Made by a program: the position numbers and the translations under genes. From positions 1-9,969 of the forward strand of contig JAEDLP010000066.1 of NCBI GenBank assembly GCA_016295225.1: 9,969 nucleotides of DNA. Reading direction: 5' to 3'. Shown one piece after another: positions 1 to 9,544 of the stretch; within the stretch, counting starts at the first letter, position 1; the number at the start of each line of letters is the position of its first letter. The notes beneath the pieces were generated by a model. It saw only the letters and a program-made list of their open reading frames with translations. It did not search any database and had not been told where the DNA came from. Source of the DNA: Oscillospiraceae bacterium. Its GTDB lineage: Bacteria > Bacillota > Clostridia > Oscillospirales > Oscillospiraceae.

Positions 1-160
1 CGGCGGACTGGGCTACCCTATGATTGAAGTAGAGGGAGATCCCTTCGCCCAAAAATCGCATAGGAGGAAAGGAGAAGAGTTTTCGAAGGTATTTACGCAC
101 GGGGAGACCTCCTTTTTGGGGGCGGTTGGTTCTGGAAGGGGACCGGCCCGCATAGAGTAG
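1..160 (+). other. Window edge: possible 3' end of an unidentified upstream reading frame
   Basis: One forward frame is open from base 2 to a TAG at 158-160, about 52 residues, ending 25 bases before the spoIIP start. The other two forward frames stop within the first 27 bases. I do not recognise the peptide. It contains basic and glycine-rich stretches and resembles no family I know, so it may be a gene tail or chance openness. In Bacillus the gene before spoIIP is the germination protease gpr, but I cannot see gpr motifs here. An SD-like AGGAGG lies at 62-67 with no good start codon after it. Nothing else is evident in this stretch. Confidence 0.2.
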
Positions 161-185
161 AGCCAGACATAGGAGCGTGATGCCA

Positions 186-1292
186 ATGAAAAAACGTGGG
201 ACTGCCGGAGGGGTGGGCCGCTTCCTGCGGCGGTGCACTGCTGGGGTGCTGGCCCTTCTGGGGCTGTGGATGGCCGCCGGGACGGCGGGACTGTCCCCGC
301 CGGGGTTGTTCCGGCCGGCCGCGGCCGTCCAAATCGAGGAAGGGGACGAGCCGGTTCCCGTTCTCCAGCGGCTGCTGTTGGGGGAGTCCGCCCTGCTGGC
401 CCAGTGGGCGGCGGACGCCGGCCGGGAGGCCAAGCCTGAGGAGACCTCGCCGGAGGAAGCAGACGAGGAGCAAAATCTGGAGGCGGTGACGCCCGACAAG
501 GTGGAGGAGCGCACCATCTCCGGCAGCGGATCCGGGTATGTGAACGGCGGGGGGATCTCCCTGTTCAACCGCACAGAGAAGACGGTGGATCTGGCCGCCG
601 TGGCGGCGGCGGGGACCAGCTTGTCCTTCCGGCCGGCTGACCAGGGGCCCCAGGTCCTCATCATCCACACCCATGGCACGGAGTCCTTTGCCCGGGACGG
701 CACGGAACCCTACACGGAGACCGGAACCGCCCACACCACTGACTCCTCTTATAATATCATACGAGTCGGCGATGAGATAGCACGAATTTTCGAAGAACAG
801 GGGATTTCTGTCCTCCACGACACAGAATTTTATGACTATCCCTCTTACAACGGGGCCTATGACCGGTCCCGGGCGGCCATCGAGGCATACCTGGCCCAGT
901 ATCCCACCATCCAAATGGTGCTGGACGTCCACCGGGACGCCCTGGTGGGGAGCGACGGAACCATCTATAAGCCGGTCCTCCAGGTGGACGGGGTGAAGAC
1001 CGCCCAGGTGATGCTCCTGGTGGGCACCGACGACGCGGGGGCCTCCTTCCCGGACTGGACGGAGCACCTGGCTCTGGCCATGGAGATCCAGGAGCAGATG
1101 AACGCCCTCTGGCCCGGGCTGGCCCGGCCCATCACCCTGCGGACCGCCCGGTTCAACCAGCAGCTCACCAAGGGGTCCCTCCTGGTGGAGATCGGCTCCC
1201 ACGGGAACACCCTGGAGGAAGTCCTGGCGGGCGCCCGGCTCTTTGCCCGGGCCGCCGGGCAGGTCATCCGAAGCCACCAGGCCGCCAGTTAA
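186..1292 (+). CDS. spoIIP: SpoIIP, stage II sporulation peptidoglycan amidase/endopeptidase
   Basis: SpoIIP is the membrane-anchored cell-wall hydrolase that works with SpoIID and SpoIIM to thin septal peptidoglycan and drive engulfment of the forespore. Residues 16-36 form a hydrophobic, Ala/Leu-rich N-terminal anchor after a basic KKR/RRC start. An acidic low-complexity linker follows to about residue 105. The catalytic domain begins near residue 155 with LIIHTHGTES, followed by YNIIRVGDEIARIFEEQGI, LDVHRDAL near 246 and LLVEIGSHGNTLEE near 333. These supply the His/His/Glu set expected of the family. The length of 368 residues is normal. AGGAG at 171-175 lies 10 bases before the ATG chosen here. 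The in-frame GTG at 177 and ATG at 180 sit too close to it, though 180 remains possible. In Bacillus the gene is sigma-E dependent; I see no convincing sigma-E promoter here, only a CATAGAGT at 150-157 without a -35 partner. Confidence 0.95.
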   Translation: MKKRGTAGGVGRFLRRCTAGVLALLGLWMAAGTAGLSPPGLFRPAAAVQIEEGDEPVPVLQRLLLGESALLAQWAADAGREAKPEETSPEEADEEQNLEAVTPDKVEERTISGSGSGYVNGGGISLFNRTEKTVDLAAVAAAGTSLSFRPADQGPQVLIIHTHGTESFARDGTEPYTETGTAHTTDSSYNIIRVGDEIARIFEEQGISVLHDTEFYDYPSYNGAYDRSRAAIEAYLAQYPTIQMVLDVHRDALVGSDGTIYKPVLQVDGVKTAQVMLLVGTDDAGASFPDWTEHLALAMEIQEQMNALWPGLARPITLRTARFNQQLTKGSLLVEIGSHGNTLEEVLAGARLFARAAGQVIRSHQAAS

Positions 1293-1310
1293 TGGAGGAA
1301 TTTTTAACAA

Positions 1311-1343
1311 AAAGGACCTGAAACTGTGGGTTTCAGGTCCTTT
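1311..1343. terminator. Rho-independent terminator between convergent genes, probably bidirectional
   Basis: A perfect 14-bp stem (1311-1324 pairing with 1330-1343) has a 5-base loop TGTGG. On the plus strand it is followed by CTTTATT, ending spoIIP 18 bases after its stop codon. On the minus strand the other flank reads TTTTTGTT, so the same hairpin could stop antisense transcripts, and it lies 14 bases past the stop codon of the M23 gene. One structure therefore probably serves both converging genes. Confidence 0.9.
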
Positions 1344-1357
1344 CTTTATTCAATTTC

Positions 1358-3130
1358 TTACTTTTCTGATTCCGGGATCTGAGAAGACTCAGCGGTCACG
1401 TTGGGCGGAGGACTTCCCTCCGTGGAGGTGGAGGCCTCCGTCCCATCGGTGGGAGTCTCCGGCTCCATGGGTTCTTCAGGGGCGGTGGGAACTTCGGGCT
1501 TTGCCGGGGGTTCCGGCGCAGCGGGGGTCTCGGGGGTGACAGGCTCTTCGGGCTTGGCGGGCTCCTTCTCCTCCTCCTCCGGGGGGATTTCCGTGCGGGC
1601 GGGGGCGTTGTTCTCCCCGGGCAGGTAGAGCAGCGGGTCGATGGGGCTGTTCTGATACCGCACCTCGAAGTGGCAGTGGGGGCCGGTGGACCGGCCGGTG
1701 GAGCCGACAGCGGCCACAGGCTGGCCCTGGGTGACGGTGTCGCCTACTTCCACCAGCAGCTTGGAGCAGTGGGCGTAGTAGGTCGCGAAGCCGTTCTGGT
1801 GGGAGACCACCACCAGGTTGCCGTATGTACCCCGCTCTCCAGCGAAGGTGACCACGCCGTCGGCGGCGGCGTTGATGGCGGTGCCGGAGGGAGCGGCGAT
1901 GTCCACGCCCCGGTGGAAATTGGTTTCTCCGAAGATGAACCGGTAGCCGTAGTCCGAGGTGATGGGGCCGCGGACGGGCCACAGGAAGAGGCAGCCGTCG
2001 GGAAGCTGGGGCTTGGGCTGGGTACCGGTGGCCACAATGAGGGGGGTGGCCTCGGCGGTGGTTACGGCGCTCAGGTCGGTGCTGGCCACGGGGACGCCGC
2101 AGCGCTTCACCACCCGGGCCAGGACGGCCTCCTCGCCGGCGATTCCCTCCTGGATGATGCGCTGCTCGCCGGTGAACATGGTGGAATCGGGCTGGGTCTG
2201 AAACTCCGGGGCCACCGCCCGGGTGAGGGACTGCTCCTCTACGGTGGAGACCACCAGACGGGGGCAGGTCTGCTCAATGGTCAGCTCCACGCCGGCCTCC
2301 AGGGGCGTGCCGAACTCGGCGGCCCAGATCTCGACCAGATCAGCCATGTCCTCCTCGCCGCTGTCGGACAGCTCAATGCCCATGGCGGTGGCGTGGGCCG
2401 ACAGGTCCACCTGGGGGTTCAGGGCCTGGAGCCGCTCCTGGGTCATGCCAAAGCGCTCCAGGAGGATCTCCAGGGTGTCGCCCTCCTGGACGGTGTAGGG
2501 GAAGGTCTGGGGGGACTCCTCCAGCAGCAGGTCGGCCAGCTCCTGGGCGGTGAGGATGCCGGTCTCGGAAGAGACATACTCGTAGCGCAGGCTCACCTGA
2601 CTGTCCACCTGGATGGACAGGGTTTCGGGGGTGGCATAGTGTTCTTTCACCAAGGCCATGGCCTGGTTGATGTCGTCGGCCTCCTGGACGGCGCCCACCA
2701 TGACTCCGTCCACCCACAGGGTGTAGACGTGTTCCAGCTCCGGGATGATCTCCATGATGGAGTCGGCCACCTGGGTGGTGGACTCCAGCCGGTCCTTGGG
2801 CGCCAGGGTGGTGCGGACGGTGACCTCTTCGGTGAAGGAGTAGTCGGTGTCCAGGATCTTGGAGGTCCGGGCCTCGGCCTGGGAGACGGCCTTGGTGTAG
2901 GTCTCCTCCCCCTGGAAGTAGCTCACCGACTGGCCCTGGGCGTCCACGGCGTAGCACAGGGCGCAGGAGGACACCAGGATGGCCCCGGACAGGACCACCG
3001 CTGTGATCCCCAGGAAGGGCAGTGTGGTTCGGAAGGGATGGAGAACGCTCTGGGTCTCCATCTTCTGACGGAACCGCTCGAGCTTTTTTTTCAGGTTTGC
3101 GTTGGGAGAGTGTTGGGACGTTCCGCGCAC
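1358..3130 (-). CDS. Membrane-anchored LysM-G5-M23 family metalloendopeptidase
   Basis: This is a predicted peptidoglycan peptidase or divisome/sporulation wall protein acting outside the membrane. The order in its 590 residues is: basic N-terminus; one transmembrane segment at about 37-62; an extracytoplasmic alpha/beta region; a LysM-like segment from 212 (YTVQEGDTLEILLERFG); a G5-like stretch at about 293-370; and an M23 (LytM-type) domain at 383-503. The zinc ligands look intact: H406 and D410 in HRGVD, H487 in HCHFE, with H454 and H485 as catalytic histidines, so activity is likely. After the enzyme domain comes an unusual tail of about 85 residues rich in Pro, Glu and Thr, perhaps a wall-spanning spacer. 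The start is GTG, nine bases after AAGGAGG; an ATG inside that gap is out of frame. The gene follows pgeF by 43 bases with no terminator, so it is probably the last gene of the secA operon. The exact biological role is unknown. Confidence 0.9.
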   Translation of the reverse strand: MRGTSQHSPNANLKKKLERFRQKMETQSVLHPFRTTLPFLGITAVVLSGAILVSSCALCYAVDAQGQSVSYFQGEETYTKAVSQAEARTSKILDTDYSFTEEVTVRTTLAPKDRLESTTQVADSIMEIIPELEHVYTLWVDGVMVGAVQEADDINQAMALVKEHYATPETLSIQVDSQVSLRYEYVSSETGILTAQELADLLLEESPQTFPYTVQEGDTLEILLERFGMTQERLQALNPQVDLSAHATAMGIELSDSGEEDMADLVEIWAAEFGTPLEAGVELTIEQTCPRLVVSTVEEQSLTRAVAPEFQTQPDSTMFTGEQRIIQEGIAGEEAVLARVVKRCGVPVASTDLSAVTTAEATPLIVATGTQPKPQLPDGCLFLWPVRGPITSDYGYRFIFGETNFHRGVDIAAPSGTAINAAADGVVTFAGERGTYGNLVVVSHQNGFATYYAHCSKLLVEVGDTVTQGQPVAAVGSTGRSTGPHCHFEVRYQNSPIDPLLYLPGENNAPARTEIPPEEEEKEPAKPEEPVTPETPAAPEPPAKPEVPTAPEEPMEPETPTDGTEASTSTEGSPPPNVTAESSQIPESEK

Positions 3131-3173
3131 GGAAACATGCCTCCTTCTTTCTAATGCTGGGATATGAGGGGGA

Positions 3174-3992
3174 TTAGGGGATCAGTTGGATCATGGCGGC
3201 CTGGTTGCCCCGCTGGTCGCCCATTTTCCGGTGGGACCACCAGAGTTCCGGGTGACAGCCGGTGCACTGGGTCAGGACCTCCACGTGATGGGGGGACAGG
3301 CCGGCGGCGGTGAGCTGCCAGGTGAGGATGCCCTTCAGATCCACGGAGAATTTCCCCGGGGTCTCCAGGGCCTTTATGTAGGCCATGACGCCGTCCCCCA
3401 GTTGGGCGGCCATGGCGGTGGGCACATCGTCGTGGGTCTCGAAGCAGCAGGGGCCGATGCCCGGACCGATGGCGGCCAGGATATCCTGGGGCCGGCTGCC
3501 GTAGAGGTCGGCCATTTTGCGGACGGCCTTGGGGGCGATGGCCAGGGCGGTTCCCCGCCAGCCGGAGTGGACGGCGGCGATGACCTTCTTCCCCGGGTCG
3601 TAGAGGAGGACCGGGATGCAGTCGGCGTAGTAGATGGTGAGACACAGGCCGGGCTCGTTGGTGACCAGCCCGTCGGCGTCGTAGGGAATGGGGTCAAAGA
3701 GGTCGGCCAGGACGTCGGACCGTTTGGCCACCCGGACGGTGTCCTGATGGACCTGATGGGTCATGACCAGGCTCTTCTCGTCGGTTCCCACCGCGGCGCA
3801 GAACCGGGTGTAGTTCTCCCGGACGGCCTCGGGCCTGTCGTGGCGGGAGAGCCCCAGGTTCAGCTGGGCGCAGGGGCCGGTGCTGACGCCCCCCAGCCGG
3901 GTGGCGAACCCGTGGGCGACGCCCCCAGCGGCGGACAGGGTATCGGAGGTGTGGAAAACCACGTTGTCTTTGGTTTGCTTGGTAAATGCCAT
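3174..3992 (-). CDS. pgeF: Laccase-domain (DUF152/YlmD/YfiH) protein, PgeF family, purine nucleoside phosphorylase-like
   Basis: This cytosolic multicopper-oxidase-like family (Cu-oxidase_4) was long called polyphenol oxidase. Members have since been linked to purine nucleoside phosphorolysis and adenosine deamination, and E. coli YfiH to peptidoglycan editing. The 272 residues are family-typical, with the metal-site motifs HQVHQ (H82), YYADCIPVLL (C125) and AVHSGWRGTA (H142), then AAIGPGIGPCCFE and the C-terminal TQCTGCHPELWWSHRK. All three key ligands are present. The ATG at 3990-3992 is preceded by a modest GAGGTG ribosome-binding site. secA ends 25 bases upstream and the M23 gene starts 43 bases downstream, so all three are probably co-transcribed. 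In many Firmicutes ylmD lies in the ylm cell-division cluster; here it lies between secA and a wall hydrolase. Which activity it has in this organism cannot be told from sequence. Confidence 0.93.
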   Translation of the reverse strand: MAFTKQTKDNVVFHTSDTLSAAGGVAHGFATRLGGVSTGPCAQLNLGLSRHDRPEAVRENYTRFCAAVGTDEKSLVMTHQVHQDTVRVAKRSDVLADLFDPIPYDADGLVTNEPGLCLTIYYADCIPVLLYDPGKKVIAAVHSGWRGTALAIAPKAVRKMADLYGSRPQDILAAIGPGIGPCCFETHDDVPTAMAAQLGDGVMAYIKALETPGKFSVDLKGILTWQLTAAGLSPHHVEVLTQCTGCHPELWWSHRKMGDQRGNQAAMIQLIP

Positions 3993-4017
3993 AAAACACC
4001 TCGCAGAATGTCAGCTG

Positions 4018-6768
<2,751 letters not shown>

Positions 6769-6789
6769 AGTTGGATAGATCCTTTCAAA

Positions 6790-6805
6790 AAGCGGAGATC
6801 CGCTT
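6790..6805 (-). promoter_or_regulatory. Small hairpin with U-run just upstream of the secA ribosome-binding site
   Basis: Read on the minus strand, AAGCGG-ATCT-CCGCTT forms a 6-bp stem with a 4-base loop and is followed by TTTT and then the GAAAGG Shine-Dalgarno. A second, weaker pairing (GGAT/ATCC, 6773-6782) overlaps the Shine-Dalgarno itself. This could modulate secA expression, but the stem is short and I have no direct support for a regulatory role. Confidence 0.3.
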
Positions 6806-6853
6806 GTGGTTTGCATTTGTGATCCAATGGGCCTATTGACCCAGATTCACGAT

Positions 6854-6882
6854 ATTATATCACATTCGTCAGAGAGAAAAAA
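6854..6882 (-). promoter_or_regulatory. Predicted sigma-A promoter for secA operon, extended -10
   Basis: On the minus strand TGATATAAT gives a perfect -10 (TATAAT, 6854-6859) with the extended TG motif at 6861-6862. The -35 position at 17-base spacing (6877-6882) is only T-rich (TTTTTT), so the extended -10 would carry recognition. Transcription would begin near 6847 and leave a leader of about 80 bases before the secA ATG. Confidence 0.65.
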
Positions 6883-6941
6883 GAAGAAACTGTGAATTTC
6901 GGGAAGAAATCCAAATAAATATAAGAGGGAAAAATCGACAC

Positions 6942-6970
6942 TGTTCACAGGCCCTAACTTGTGGTATACT
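6942..6970 (+). promoter_or_regulatory. Predicted sigma-A promoter for rlmD, extended -10
   Basis: TGGTATACT at 6962-6970 is an extended -10 (TATACT at 6965-6970). At 17-base spacing the -35 is the weak TGTTCA (6942-6947). Expected transcription start is around 6977, leaving a leader of about 55 bases. It is divergent from the secA promoter, with about 95 bases between the two -10 boxes. Confidence 0.6.
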
Positions 6971-6982
6971 ACAGCTTAATAG

Positions 6983-6995
6983 AATTGTAACAATT
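6983..6995 (+). promoter_or_regulatory. Operator-like palindrome downstream of the rlmD promoter
   Basis: AATTGT-A-ACAATT is a perfect 6-bp inverted repeat around one central base. It sits about 6 to 18 bases after the predicted transcription start, a position where a bound repressor could block transcription. I do not recognise a known regulator's box, and a chance palindrome in AT-rich DNA is possible. Confidence 0.2.
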
Positions 6996-7031
6996 TCCAC
7001 GGGGTTCCCCGGGGGAAGGGAGCTGACGGAT

Positions 7032-8378
7032 ATGGCGGCAAAAAAGAACGGGGTATATCCCCTGCGTATCGAGGGCTACGGCTCCTCCGGCGAGGGCGTG
7101 GCCCGGCTGGACGGCCAGGCAGTTTTTGTCAAGGGCGCCCTGGAGGGGGAGCTGTGCCAGGTCCAGCTGCTGAAGGTGGGCAAATCCGCCGCCTGGGGCA
7201 AGGTCAACGAGATTTTGGAGCCCTCTCCCCACCGGCAGACCCCCGATTGTCCCCAGTATCCCAAGTGCGGCGGATGTCAGCTCCGGCACATGACCTATGC
7301 CGAGGAGACCGAGATGAAGCGCCGCCGGGTCCAGGACGCCCTCCGGCGGATCGGCGGCTGGGACGGCCGGGTGGAGGTCATCCACGGGGCCAAGGCGCCC
7401 GACCGCTACCGGAACAAGATCCAGTTTCCCGTGGCCGACGGCCCCCGGGTGGGCTTTTTCCGGGCCAGAAGCCACGACGTCATCGACGCGGCCGACTGTC
7501 TCCTCCAGCCCCTGCCCGCCACCCGGCTGCGGACGGCCTTCAAGAATTGGATGGAGAACTATCACATCCCGGCCTACGACGAGGTGGCCCACCGGGGCCT
7601 CATCCGCCACTTCTACGTGCGGGTGAACCGGGAGGGCCAGTCCCTCTGCGCGGTGGTCGCCAACGGGAGGAAGCTGCCCAAGACCGAGGCGCTGATTCCA
7701 ATGCTCCGGGAAGCCGAACCGGGGCTGGTGGGGGTGGTTTTGTCGGTAAACACCGAAAAGACCAACGTGATCCTGGGCAAGGAGCATCGCACCCTCTGGG
7801 GCCGGGACTTTTTGGAGGATACCCTCTGCGGCCTGACCTTCCGGCTGTCGGTTCCCTCTTTTTACCAGGTGAATCGGGATCAGGCGGAGCTTCTCTATAA
7901 CCGGGCCTTGGACTTTGCCGGGCTCACCGGGGAGGAGACCGTCCTGGACCTCTACTGCGGCATCGGCACCATCACCCTCTGCATGGCCCGGAAGGCCAAA
8001 AAGGCCCTGGGGGCCGAGGTGGTTCCCTCCGCCGTGGAGGACGCCCGGGAGAACGCCCGGCGCAACGGCATTGAAAACGCCGAGTTCTTCTGCGCCGACG
8101 CCGGGGAGGCCGCCCTCCGGCTGGCTGAGCAGGGCATCCGCCCCGACGTGATCTGCGTGGACCCGCCCCGGAAGGGGATCTCCCCCCAGGTCATCGAGGC
8201 CATCGTCCAGATGAATCCCAAGCGGCTGGTTTATGTCTCCTGCGACCCCGCCACCCTGGCCCGGGATGTGAAACTTCTGGCCGAGCGGGGCTACCGCCTG
8301 GAACAAGCTGAAGCCGCCGACCTCTTCCCCAGGACCCACCATGTGGAGACGGTGGCATTGCTGACGAAGAGAAACTAA
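7032..8378 (+). CDS. rlmD: 23S rRNA (uracil-5-)-methyltransferase, RlmD/RumA (RlmCD) family
   Basis: This enzyme uses SAM to make 5-methyluridine in 23S rRNA (U1939 in E. coli; Firmicute RlmCD also modifies U747). The 448 residues contain a TRAM RNA-binding domain (about 1-63), Fe-S cluster cysteines C73, C79, C82 and probably C156, the PSFYQVN motif at 275-281, the SAM-binding LDLYCGIGT at 306-314, DPPRKG at 377-382, and YVSCDPATLARD with nucleophile C404. The terminal FPRTHHVETVALL carries the probable general base E438. All key residues are present. The ATG follows AAGGGAG with good spacing. The oddity is the end: the last 47 shared bases of a repeat fall here, and the final residues TKRN come from sequence after the repeat, whereas a second tail at the window's end reads RKAPTNYEG. 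The C-terminus was probably rewritten by an insertion without loss of the catalytic core. Confidence 0.95.
   Translation: MAAKKNGVYPLRIEGYGSSGEGVARLDGQAVFVKGALEGELCQVQLLKVGKSAAWGKVNEILEPSPHRQTPDCPQYPKCGGCQLRHMTYAEETEMKRRRVQDALRRIGGWDGRVEVIHGAKAPDRYRNKIQFPVADGPRVGFFRARSHDVIDAADCLLQPLPATRLRTAFKNWMENYHIPAYDEVAHRGLIRHFYVRVNREGQSLCAVVANGRKLPKTEALIPMLREAEPGLVGVVLSVNTEKTNVILGKEHRTLWGRDFLEDTLCGLTFRLSVPSFYQVNRDQAELLYNRALDFAGLTGEETVLDLYCGIGTITLCMARKAKKALGAEVVPSAVEDARENARRNGIENAEFFCADAGEAALRLAEQGIRPDVICVDPPRKGISPQVIEAIVQMNPKRLVYVSCDPATLARDVKLLAERGYRLEQAEAADLFPRTHHVETVALLTKRN
8310..8356 (+). repeat. 47-bp direct repeat, left copy (attL-like) in 3' end of rlmD
   Basis: These 47 bases, from GAAGCCGCC to GACGGTGGC, encode the rlmD C-terminal motif ending HHVETV. 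They are identical, in the same orientation and reading frame, to 9886-9932. Sequence diverges abruptly on both sides. Inside it CCACC (8336-8340) and GGTGG (8351-8355) form an inverted repeat around 10 bases, as recombinase core sites often do. The perfect match on both third codon positions and edges fits recent recombination, not old duplication. Confidence 0.9.
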
Positions 8379-8416
8379 CTCTGTTTTATGCGAAAAAATG
8401 ATTTTGACCCATTCAT

Positions 8417-8437
8417 CGAATAAATTTAATTCGCGAA
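8417..8437. repeat. Palindromic AT-rich sites downstream of rlmD
   Basis: CGAAT/ATTCG arms (8417-8421 and 8429-8433) surround an AT core with a single mismatch. They overlap a second perfect palindrome TTCGCGAA (8430-8437). These sit about 60 bases inside the left repeat, in the untranslated region before the SHOCT gene. They could be an operator or an accessory recombinase site; I cannot choose between these. Confidence 0.25.
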
Positions 8438-8495
8438 AATTACAAGGACTTATAGGGACTTGATAGGTTCAATAAAATATATTCTGGAGGTTTAT

Positions 8496-9467
8496 ATGGC
8501 TAAGCAGAAATATGCATTAAACCCTGGGGAAAAGATAGTCTACAAGACATCTTGCGTCCGACATGGGTTTTGGGGAGCATATACTCATGCTTTGACAATT
8601 ACAAATCAGAGTGTCATTTTAGAAAAGTACGGAATGTTAAATAATTTCAAAGGGATTGAAAGGTTCGATTATTCCGTTATAAGTCAAGCTATTCAGAGCG
8701 AAGCATCTAATGGCGAGAAACAGTTGGAATTATACATAGGTGGCAAAGTGGAAGAGTTTGCTTTGCAGTCTGGCGATGAAAACGAACTGAAAGTTTTGGT
8801 TATGGCTGTCAATGACCAAATGGGCCCAGATGCAGAATACTATGATTTCAACTACTATCAGAGCATTGTAACTGAAGCAAAAGATACTGATAGAATTTTG
8901 GAACTCAGAGCAAAGGCACAAGATGAAGTACCAGTTTCTGGCAGCTCAGGTTTAGAAATTGCAGGAGTAGCTGCGAAAAATCTACTTAAGTCTGGAGATT
9001 TCAGCGCTAAAGGTGTTACTAAAGCTATTACAAAAGCTACTGGTAAACAGAAGAAAAAGGGTATCTTCTCTGGAATAATGGACGAGTTCTTAGATGACAT
9101 TGGTATCAAAGACTTGCAGGATGAATTTACTGAAATGGGAAATGAATTCAGAGAGGAATTTGGACTGAAAACCAAAATGACGCACGCTGAACGAAAGGAA
9201 CTTGAAGAATTAGAAGAAAAAAGAAGAAAGCAGGAAATTCAGAAACAAAAATATTCTGTATTCCAAGATAAAGTGAACCAGCAAAAATCTATGATCAATG
9301 CTAAGAAAAGTACTTCGGCGGAACCAAAACAGCCGGATTCAGAATCAACAAAAATGTCCGTTAAAGAACAGATGGAGTTGTTACAGCAGATTAAAAATTT
9401 GTTGGATGTCGGCGTTTTGACACAAGAGGAATTTGATAAGAAAAAGCAAGAAATATTAAATAGCTGA
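8496..9467 (+). CDS. Hypothetical protein with PH-like N-terminus, coiled coil and C-terminal SHOCT domain
   Basis: The function is unknown. The 323-residue protein has no signal peptide or convincing membrane span. Residues 8-107 (from NPGEKIVYKT through a run of beta-like strands such as ALTITNQSVILEKYG) look like a bacterial PH-like domain. Residues 155-195 are Gly/Ala/Lys rich. Residues 229-262 (AERKELEELEEKRRKQEIQ) should form a coiled coil. Residues 291-321 (LLQQIKNLLDVGVLTQEEFD) match the SHOCT motif, a short helical domain found at the ends of many proteins and thought to mediate oligomerisation or interactions. The ATG follows GGAGG by 5 bases, a strong site. Codons are AT-rich (AAA, GAA, ATT, AGA), unlike every neighbour, so the gene was probably acquired. 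A cytosolic scaffold-type role is an inference only. Confidence 0.85.
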   Translation: MAKQKYALNPGEKIVYKTSCVRHGFWGAYTHALTITNQSVILEKYGMLNNFKGIERFDYSVISQAIQSEASNGEKQLELYIGGKVEEFALQSGDENELKVLVMAVNDQMGPDAEYYDFNYYQSIVTEAKDTDRILELRAKAQDEVPVSGSSGLEIAGVAAKNLLKSGDFSAKGVTKAITKATGKQKKKGIFSGIMDEFLDDIGIKDLQDEFTEMGNEFREEFGLKTKMTHAERKELEELEEKRRKQEIQKQKYSVFQDKVNQQKSMINAKKSTSAEPKQPDSESTKMSVKEQMELLQQIKNLLDVGVLTQEEFDKKKQEILNS

Positions 9468-9473
9468 TACATG

Positions 9474-9499
9474 TTGACATTTAGCGATAGTTTTTGACA
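9474..9499 (+). promoter_or_regulatory. Two tandem TTGACA boxes ahead of the GNAT remnant
   Basis: Perfect -35-like hexamers occur at 9474-9479 and 9494-9499, 20 bases apart. Neither has a good -10 at normal spacing (the second has GATGAA at 17 bases), so the promoter assignment is weak. Downstream, AACTCG (9512-9517) and CGAGTT (9527-9532) form a 6-bp stem just before the ribosome-binding site. Confidence 0.25.
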
Positions 9500-9544
9500 A
9501 ACGTTAAAACGAACTCGATGAAAAAACGAGTTGTGAGGAGAGGC

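Noticed and set aside
98..117. Weak GGGG-AGAC-CTCC hairpin followed by TTTTT ahead of spoIIP, as a terminator
   Set aside because: Only 4 bp including a G-T pair; too weak to call.
93..1310. Long open frame on the minus strand opposite spoIIP
   Set aside because: Its product is Gly/Pro/Arg/His-rich with no family motifs, as expected for an antisense shadow in GC-rich DNA. spoIIP on the other strand has clear motifs.
1420..1600. Repeated PEEP/ETP codons as a tandem DNA repeat or CRISPR-like array
   Set aside because: Units are irregular at both DNA and protein level, with no constant repeat or spacer length; it is low-complexity coding sequence.
3131..3139. ATG between the ribosome-binding site and the GTG start of the M23 gene
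   Set aside because: It is out of frame, one base from the Shine-Dalgarno, and opens a peptide of only about 15 codons.
1670..3154. Open frame of 494 codons on the plus strand opposite the M23 gene
   Set aside because: Gly/His/Val-rich shadow with no recognisable domain; the minus-strand M23 gene explains the region.
6769..6816. N-terminal extension of SecA to an upstream ATG at 6816
   Set aside because: No ribosome-binding site there, and the extra 16 residues precede the conserved MGLLAKLFG start and overlap the leader hairpin.
6969..8342. Open frame of 457 codons on the minus strand opposite rlmD
   Set aside because: Antisense shadow; rlmD has a full set of catalytic and cluster residues.
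8379..8495. Sigma-A promoter for the SHOCT gene using TTGACC at 8404-8409
   Set aside because: No -10 better than TAATTC at 17-base spacing or TTAATT at 16; the AT-rich background makes such matches common, so it is not listed as a feature.
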